Source: Candidatus Saccharibacteria bacterium UBA669
GTDB lineage: Bacteria; Patescibacteriota; Saccharimonadia; Saccharimonadales; Saccharimonadaceae
DNA length: 9,194 bases
NCBI GenBank assembly: GCA_002299795.1
Contig: DBNP01000008.1
Location: forward strand, 1,309-10,502
Direction: 5' to 3'
Within the stretch, counting starts at the first letter, position 1, and each line of letters starts with the position of its first letter. The position numbers and the translations under genes are program-made. Positions 6,162 to 9,194 of the stretch are shown here, piece by piece. The notes beneath the pieces were generated by a model that saw nothing but the letters and a program-made list of their open reading frames with translations, was not told where the DNA came from and searched no databases.

Positions 6162-6596
6162 ATGAAACAACTTCGACCTATTGCGCGCGTTATTATAATG
6201 CACGAGCAGCGCATTATGCTTGTACGGAACCGTGGTGCGCATTTTTGGTACCCACCCGGAGGCGGCTGGGAGTATGCGGATGAGACCATCGCCGAGTGCG
6301 CTCGACGTGAGGTCAAAGAGGAGACAAACTACGACGTCGATATCGAGCGTATGCTCTGGCTCGGTGAATTTCGGGAAAATGACAATGTCTACCTAGAAAC
6401 ATTCTGGCTTGGGCGGCTGAGGCCGGGCTCTGACCTAAGCGCCCATACTAACCATGCGGATCGTGACCCAAACGGAGCGGTCACCGAGGTTCGCTGGTTT
6501 ACCGAAAGTGAGCTGGCAGATTTGACGGTATTTCCAGAGAGCATCAAAACGTTCAGTAAAATCGACTTATCAGGCCAAAATCCCTACCTAGGCTAG
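6162..6596 (+). CDS. Nudix hydrolase with Asn in place of the final box glycine
   Basis: A compact 144-residue Nudix enzyme of ordinary MutT length. After the strand RPIARVIIMHEQRIMLVRN comes FWYPPGGG, then the box at residues 35-57: G35, E41, R49-E50 and E53-E54 are present, and the last glycine is Asn56 (EETNY). Asn is seen at this position in many active family members, so activity is likely. The second half (about 65-144) includes WLGEF and EVRWFTESEL, the latter typical of Nudix C-terminal regions. The start is placed at the second ATG (6162), because ATG 6156 falls directly against the AGGAT element. It is transcribed away from the glycosyltransferase operon and may hydrolyse a nucleotide or nucleotide sugar related to it, but that is inference from position only. 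Confidence 0.88.
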   Translation: MKQLRPIARVIIMHEQRIMLVRNRGAHFWYPPGGGWEYADETIAECARREVKEETNYDVDIERMLWLGEFRENDNVYLETFWLGRLRPGSDLSAHTNHADRDPNGAVTEVRWFTESELADLTVFPESIKTFSKIDLSGQNPYLG

Positions 6597-6646
6597 CGCT
6601 AGTAGCCCACACGGCAAAGATTGTATAGCCTATAGTCCGTTTGTGC

Positions 6647-6674
6647 TTGCCAATTAGCAGCAAAAGGCTATAAT
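6647..6674 (+). promoter_or_regulatory. Promoter of the lipoprotein gene
   Basis: TTGCCA (6647-6652), a 16-base spacer, then a perfect TATAAT (6669-6674). Predicted initiation near 6681 gives a leader of about 40 bases with a strong Shine-Dalgarno, AAGGGAG (6707-6713), 6 bases before ATG 6720. This is a conventional leadered gene. Confidence 0.7.
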
Positions 6675-6719
6675 ACAACAACATCCAACCGGATTGCACC
6701 TCAGAAAAGGGAGAGTCAT

Positions 6720-7481
6720 ATGCGAAATATGTTGCTAGCCGCTACTGCCGTAGTTGCACTAGCCGTCGGTGCCTGCTCGGGTCCGGCACCCGTTGGTGCT
6801 ACGTCAGCATCGCCGCCCCCTACTAGGGCTGCGACGTATGAGCCCCCTACGTCAGCCCCGCTGGATACCTCCATTGATGGACAGGGCGGTGGCGGCGACA
6901 CACCAGTTGACTACAGCTCTAGTGCACAGGAGTTGTTTTACACGTGGGTGTCATATGAAGCGCTGGATGCCAAACAGCTCACGCACTCTGACAGCGAGTT
7001 CTATGCTGCGGGTCTCGGTGTTTGCTCATGGATTGTCAACGGTCAGGCAACAGCTGCACGATCGGTTGATGTCCTCAAGCAAAATGCCGGCTACACCGGC
7101 ACCGAAGCAGCAGCAATTGTGCGCTCGGCACTTGTTGCGCTCTGCCCATCGTACGACCTAGGCTTTCGGACTGCCTTTGACGCAGATTTTGCAAAATTCG
7201 TCGACTCCATGCGCGGTCGCATCACCTTTTTGCGCGACATTGCGTATGAAGAGGTCGGTACGTTTATGGCAGCAACGTGCATGATTCTTGGTGACCCGAG
7301 CATCGGCGGAGCTGGTGTATATGGAGCCATCCAAAATATGGCCGCACAGCGGTACATCACGATGGTAGACGCAAACGACGAGCAGACGATCAGGGTTCTG
7401 ATCAACCTCGCAACCTCGGCACACTGCAACGGCTACTACTCGCACCTACCGCCCGTGATCCAAGGTGCTGTGCGCTACTAG
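6720..7481 (+). CDS. Secreted lipoprotein with two DUF732-like repeats
   Basis: A 253-residue predicted lipoprotein of unknown function. The N-terminus is a signal peptide (Arg2, hydrophobic core 5-16) ending in V-G-A-C with lipidated Cys19. A Pro/Ser/Thr/Gly-rich spacer (about 20-65) then separates it from the membrane. Residues about 92-145 look like DUF732, an actinobacterial exported helical domain: AGLGVC (Cys102) ... EAAAIVRSALVALCPSY (Cys142). A second, more divergent copy follows at about 180-240: MAATCMILGDP (Cys187) ... EQTIRVLINLATSAHC (Cys236). Each pair of cysteines probably forms a disulfide outside the cell. Its base composition is somewhat more GC-rich than that of the genes to its right. 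It has its own promoter and a terminator at 7510-7533, so it is probably a single-gene unit. Confidence 0.85.
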   Translation: MRNMLLAATAVVALAVGACSGPAPVGATSASPPPTRAATYEPPTSAPLDTSIDGQGGGGDTPVDYSSSAQELFYTWVSYEALDAKQLTHSDSEFYAAGLGVCSWIVNGQATAARSVDVLKQNAGYTGTEAAAIVRSALVALCPSYDLGFRTAFDADFAKFVDSMRGRITFLRDIAYEEVGTFMAATCMILGDPSIGGAGVYGAIQNMAAQRYITMVDANDEQTIRVLINLATSAHCNGYYSHLPPVIQGAVRY

Positions 7482-7509
7482 CTGCCGCCACGAGCCTCAT
7501 AGGCTCCAA

Positions 7510-7533
7510 CCCCCGCCATGCGCGGGGGATTTT
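7510..7533 (+). terminator. Rho-independent terminator after the lipoprotein gene
   Basis: A perfect 7-pair stem, CCCCCGC (7510-7516) with GCGGGGG (7522-7528), around a CATGC loop, followed by ATTTTC. It lies 29 bases after the stop codon. It is the clearest terminator in the window. Confidence 0.8.
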
Positions 7534-7563
7534 CATTACACAAACCGGCTGCTCTGCGATGCA

Positions 7564-7592
7564 GACCCTGCCTCCCATTTGGATAGGGCGAG
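7564..7592 (-). repeat. Stranded fragment of an Rhs core sequence (direct repeat of 9063-9091)
   Basis: 27 of 29 bases match 9063-9091 inside the Rhs gene, in the same orientation. The shared core is CTCCCATTTGGATAGGGCGA. Read on the minus strand it encodes ARPIQMGGRV, against TRPIQMGARV in the Rhs protein. Weaker similarity continues for about 16 bases (7548-7563). No Rhs open frame surrounds it: it sits between the lipoprotein terminator and the membrane-protein gene. I read it as the remains of a former Rhs copy. Confidence 0.75.
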
Positions 7593-7623
7593 CGATGCAC
7601 TATAAACCTATAGTAAAGTAGGA

Positions 7624-7629
7624 TAAAAT
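7624..7629 (+). promoter_or_regulatory. -10-like element of the VanZ-like gene
   Basis: TAAAAT lies 7 bases before ATG 7637, again a near-leaderless arrangement. AGGA at 7620-7623 is 13 bases before ATG, too far to be an ordinary Shine-Dalgarno. No good -35 is seen. Confidence 0.35.
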
Positions 7630-7636
7630 CTAAACT

Positions 7637-8143
7637 ATGCTATTCTATTCGATCATCATGCTAGTTTCTCTGGCTACTGCATTGTTGCCGGTTTTCACTA
7701 AGGTCCTGAGTCGTTATATGCCGTCTACAAAGTTTCATCGAGCAAGCATCTTCCTGCCAATCATAGCAGGAACATTATTTTTCATAAGTTTTTTCTTACC
7801 CGACATACACATATCGAACGAAACTAGCACGTTCCAACAGCATTTTGTTGGTGGTGGATTGTATGCTGGCTTACTTTATTACTATGTTCGGAATCTACTC
7901 GCTACTCATAGAATAAAGTGGTGGCAAGATGCCGTGCTACTATTCATGTGGGTATCTGCCTTGGGCGTAGCGAGTGAATTGTTAGAATTTTCCCTGCTCA
8001 AATTTCACATCTTATACATCGACACTACGGACACGCAGTGGGATCTGTTGGCAAACACACTTGGCGCGTTTATGGTGTTCAGTGCCCATCAGCTAGCAAC
8101 AGTTGTCAATAGCACGTTTTTTCGGAGCCATAGGATCCGTTAA
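7637..8143 (+). CDS. VanZ/DUF2238-like integral membrane protein
   Basis: A 168-residue membrane protein with about five hydrophobic segments (about 3-22, 36-55, 70-88, 98-117, 136-156). The conserved-looking polar residues are QQHF (His69), SELLE (Glu114, Glu117), and DT-x-WDLLANTLGA (Asp132, Asp136, Asn140). The H...E-x2-E...D-x3-D-L-x2-N-x2-G layout recalls the VanZ/DUF2238 families, which are small membrane proteins of uncertain function linked to glycopeptide resistance or envelope chemistry. The match is by pattern only. The gene is visibly more AT-rich than the lipoprotein gene before it, and it sits between an Rhs fragment and the Rhs module, so it may have arrived with that module. 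Its stop overlaps the stop of the convergent small membrane gene in a shared TTAA. Confidence 0.75.
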   Translation: MLFYSIIMLVSLATALLPVFTKVLSRYMPSTKFHRASIFLPIIAGTLFFISFFLPDIHISNETSTFQQHFVGGGLYAGLLYYYVRNLLATHRIKWWQDAVLLFMWVSALGVASELLEFSLLKFHILYIDTTDTQWDLLANTLGAFMVFSAHQLATVVNSTFFRSHRIR

Positions 8144-8424
8144 GATTTTTGACCCCTAGCAAATTGTTTATTATCGCTGCGCCAGAGAATAATTGCATGC
8201 GTTACATTTATAGCAAGCCAGACAACTAATGGGATCATCCACCCGCCGTTATCCATACCCCACCATACACGATCCCAGTATGCGCAAGGTAACATGTCAA
8301 CACGCTCAGTCCCGCACTCCGGATGCGACGGAATAGACGTCAAAAGTCCAATCGCCAACCCGAAAAGTGCACTTAGAACAGCAAATAGGGTTACTTTTTT
8401 TGTAAAACGCATTGAATCTTTCAT
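8140..8424 (-). CDS. Small two-helix membrane protein, candidate immunity protein for the Rhs toxin
   Basis: A 94-residue protein with two membrane helices (about 11-30 and 62-82). Positive charges at both ends (KK at 9-10; the R-K-R-rich tail) predict an N-in/C-in topology with an exposed loop of about 30 residues. That loop holds Cys37, Cys47 and several Trp (WDRVWWGMDNGGW) and could bind a toxin outside the membrane. No family is recognised. It begins 11 bases after the Rhs stop codon on the same strand, with GGAAGG as Shine-Dalgarno inside that gap, so the two are co-transcribed. This is the position expected of an immunity gene. A second ATG at codon 5 (8412) is a possible start, but the first one is better spaced from the Shine-Dalgarno. 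Confidence 0.75.
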   Translation of the reverse strand: MKDSMRFTKKVTLFAVLSALFGLAIGLLTSIPSHPECGTERVDMLPCAYWDRVWWGMDNGGWMIPLVVWLAINVTHAIILWRSDNKQFARGQKS

Positions 8425-8435
8425 ATAGCCTTCCG

Positions 8436-9194
8436 TTATGGATTACAAGAGTTTAATACAGTGTTCCAGTAGCCTGCGTCTGGTCTGTCGCTATCTAAAT
8501 TCCAGCTTTCTTTATTGATGTATCCATTGCGTGGGATTGTTGACACGATATCCCAATGACACATGAACTGATTTTTCATGGCTTGGGTATTAGCTTGTGG
8601 TGCCATTGCCACAACTTCATTCCATGCTAATTCTCTTGCAACCATATAAGTATTATAGCTTGTTATGGTTGGTATTTTCGTGACCACAGCTTCTATTCTT
8701 CCAATGGCCGATGGGAATACTTTAATCCGATTGTTAGTAGTATCAACTTCTACATGGTCAATAAACACGCCTTTCTTCTGAGTCTCCTTTTTCACTGGCG
8801 CACCACTCCCTTTCGCCGAGACAGGCGTAGTTCCAAATCTTGCTACAGCACTCACGACTGTATTGGTAGTCGCCACTATTGTATTCACCACCTTCTTCGC
8901 CGCTGCCTTCACGACATTCACGACACTCTTGAACGGTCCGCCTATACTCCACTTCCCATTCAGGTCTAGTTGGTTTATAGGATCAGTCACATACACATAG
9001 TTATTGGCTGTTCCTCCCTCCACCGGGTCCATCTGCATGAATCTGCCTAGTTCTGGTATATAGACTCTGGCTCCCATTTGGATAGGGCGAGTCAGATAGT
9101 CTGTTTCGGTAGCTTTAGCGTGAGTGCCAAGGTAGTCGTGGCTGGTGCCGGGTGCAGCGTTGGTGGGTGTGGTATGGTTCGCTAGTTGCTCACC
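8436..9194 (-). CDS. Rhs-family polymorphic toxin, C-terminal part with DUF2599-like tip (cut by right edge)
   Basis: The frame is open to the window edge, so the 252 residues seen are only the C-terminus of a much larger Rhs repeat protein; the ATG at 9077 is internal. Residues about 22-80 are the Rhs core: DYLGTHAKATETDYL, then RPIQMGARVYIPELGRF, MDPVEGG, NNYVYVTDPINQLDLNG. The variable tip starts after LDLNG. First comes a Val/Ala/Lys-rich stretch (about 82-120) that may aid membrane passage, then a low-complexity linker. The final 95 or so residues resemble DUF2599: AWNEVVAMAP, FMCHW, SWNLDSDRPD and the terminal CNP. The activity of DUF2599 is not known to me. Rhs tips are generally toxins delivered to neighbouring cells; here that is inferred from architecture. 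Followed by a candidate immunity gene. Confidence 0.88.
   Translation of the reverse strand, partial: GEQLANHTTPTNAAPGTSHDYLGTHAKATETDYLTRPIQMGARVYIPELGRFMQMDPVEGGTANNYVYVTDPINQLDLNGKWSIGGPFKSVVNVVKAAAKKVVNTIVATTNTVVSAVARFGTTPVSAKGSGAPVKKETQKKGVFIDHVEVDTTNNRIKVFPSAIGRIEAVVTKIPTITSYNTYMVARELAWNEVVAMAPQANTQAMKNQFMCHWDIVSTIPRNGYINKESWNLDSDRPDAGYWNTVLNSCNP
9063..9091 (-). repeat. Rhs-core copy of the 29-base direct repeat
   Basis: Partner of 7564-7592, with two mismatches. Here it is inside the Rhs gene, encoding TRPIQMGARV at the conserved end of the core. The two copies flank about 1.5 kb holding the toxin tip, the candidate immunity gene and the VanZ-like gene. Confidence 0.75.

Noticed and set aside
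6593..6602. Palindrome CTAGCGCTAG at the stop of the third Nudix gene, and a GGCTA/TAGCC stem around it, as a terminator
   Set aside because: The stem is only five pairs, no T-run follows, and half of the palindrome lies in the coding end.
8758..8969. Overlapping frames on both strands within the Rhs tip region (Glu/Arg-rich on minus, Arg/His-rich on plus)
   Set aside because: They are out-of-frame shadows of the Rhs protein with biased composition and no start signals.
1..9194. CRISPR arrays, tRNA or rRNA genes, insertion sequences, riboswitches
   Set aside because: No regularly spaced repeats, cloverleaf-like sequences with a T-psi-C loop, transposase motifs with inverted ends, or recognisable riboswitch cores were seen by eye. 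A covariance-model search would settle the RNA question.

Overview
The window is bacterial and gene-dense, with short gaps, coupled starts and convergent genes that share stop codons. TGA is used as a stop (for example at 3569-3571 and 4240-4242) and the genes translate with the ordinary bacterial code, which argues against the TGA-recoding Gracilibacteria/Absconditabacteria. The best guess is a member of Candidatus Saccharibacteria (TM7) or a related Patescibacterium. The reasons are the Rhs core motif (RPIQMGARVYIPELGRF followed by DPVEGG), the compact layout, several Nudix enzymes, and a lipoprotein resembling actinobacterial DUF732 proteins. This is inference, not a sequence match.

Layout, left to right. 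1-132 (-): N-terminus of a membrane protein cut by the left edge. 153-692 (-): unrecognised soluble protein. 761-1291 (-) and 1336-1848 (-): two Nudix hydrolases. 1927-2658 (+): HAD-IB phosphatase, divergent from the second Nudix gene. 2655-5985 (-): three genes joined by two 4-base ATGA overlaps, in order of transcription a glycosyltransferase fused to a P-loop (deoxy)nucleotide-kinase-like domain, a divergent nucleoside-diphosphate-kinase-like protein, and an NAD-dependent nucleotide-sugar epimerase/dehydratase. 6162-6596 (+): third Nudix hydrolase, divergent from that operon. 6720-7481 (+): lipoprotein with two DUF732-like repeats and a clear terminator. 7637-8143 (+): VanZ/DUF2238-like membrane protein. 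8140-8424 (-): two-helix membrane protein, a candidate immunity protein. 8436-9194 (-): C-terminus of an Rhs protein with a DUF2599-like tip, cut by the right edge. No gene-free stretch exceeds 300 bases.

How the genes may work together. The operon carries all the steps needed to make and use a nucleotide-activated sugar: a nucleotide kinase, an NDP kinase, a sugar-nucleotide SDR and a glycosyltransferase. A surface-glycan pathway that supplies its own nucleotide is a reasonable hypothesis. The right end is a polymorphic-toxin module, with toxin tip followed 11 bases later by its likely immunity gene. A 29-base near-identical scrap of the Rhs core lies 1.5 kb away between two unrelated genes, which suggests past tip exchange.

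A recurring feature is the start-site geometry. Six genes have a -10-like hexamer 6 or 7 bases before ATG and a seventh has one 8 bases before it. Most have no usable Shine-Dalgarno, which predicts leaderless mRNAs. The operon genes, the lipoprotein gene and the candidate immunity gene instead have Shine-Dalgarno sequences.
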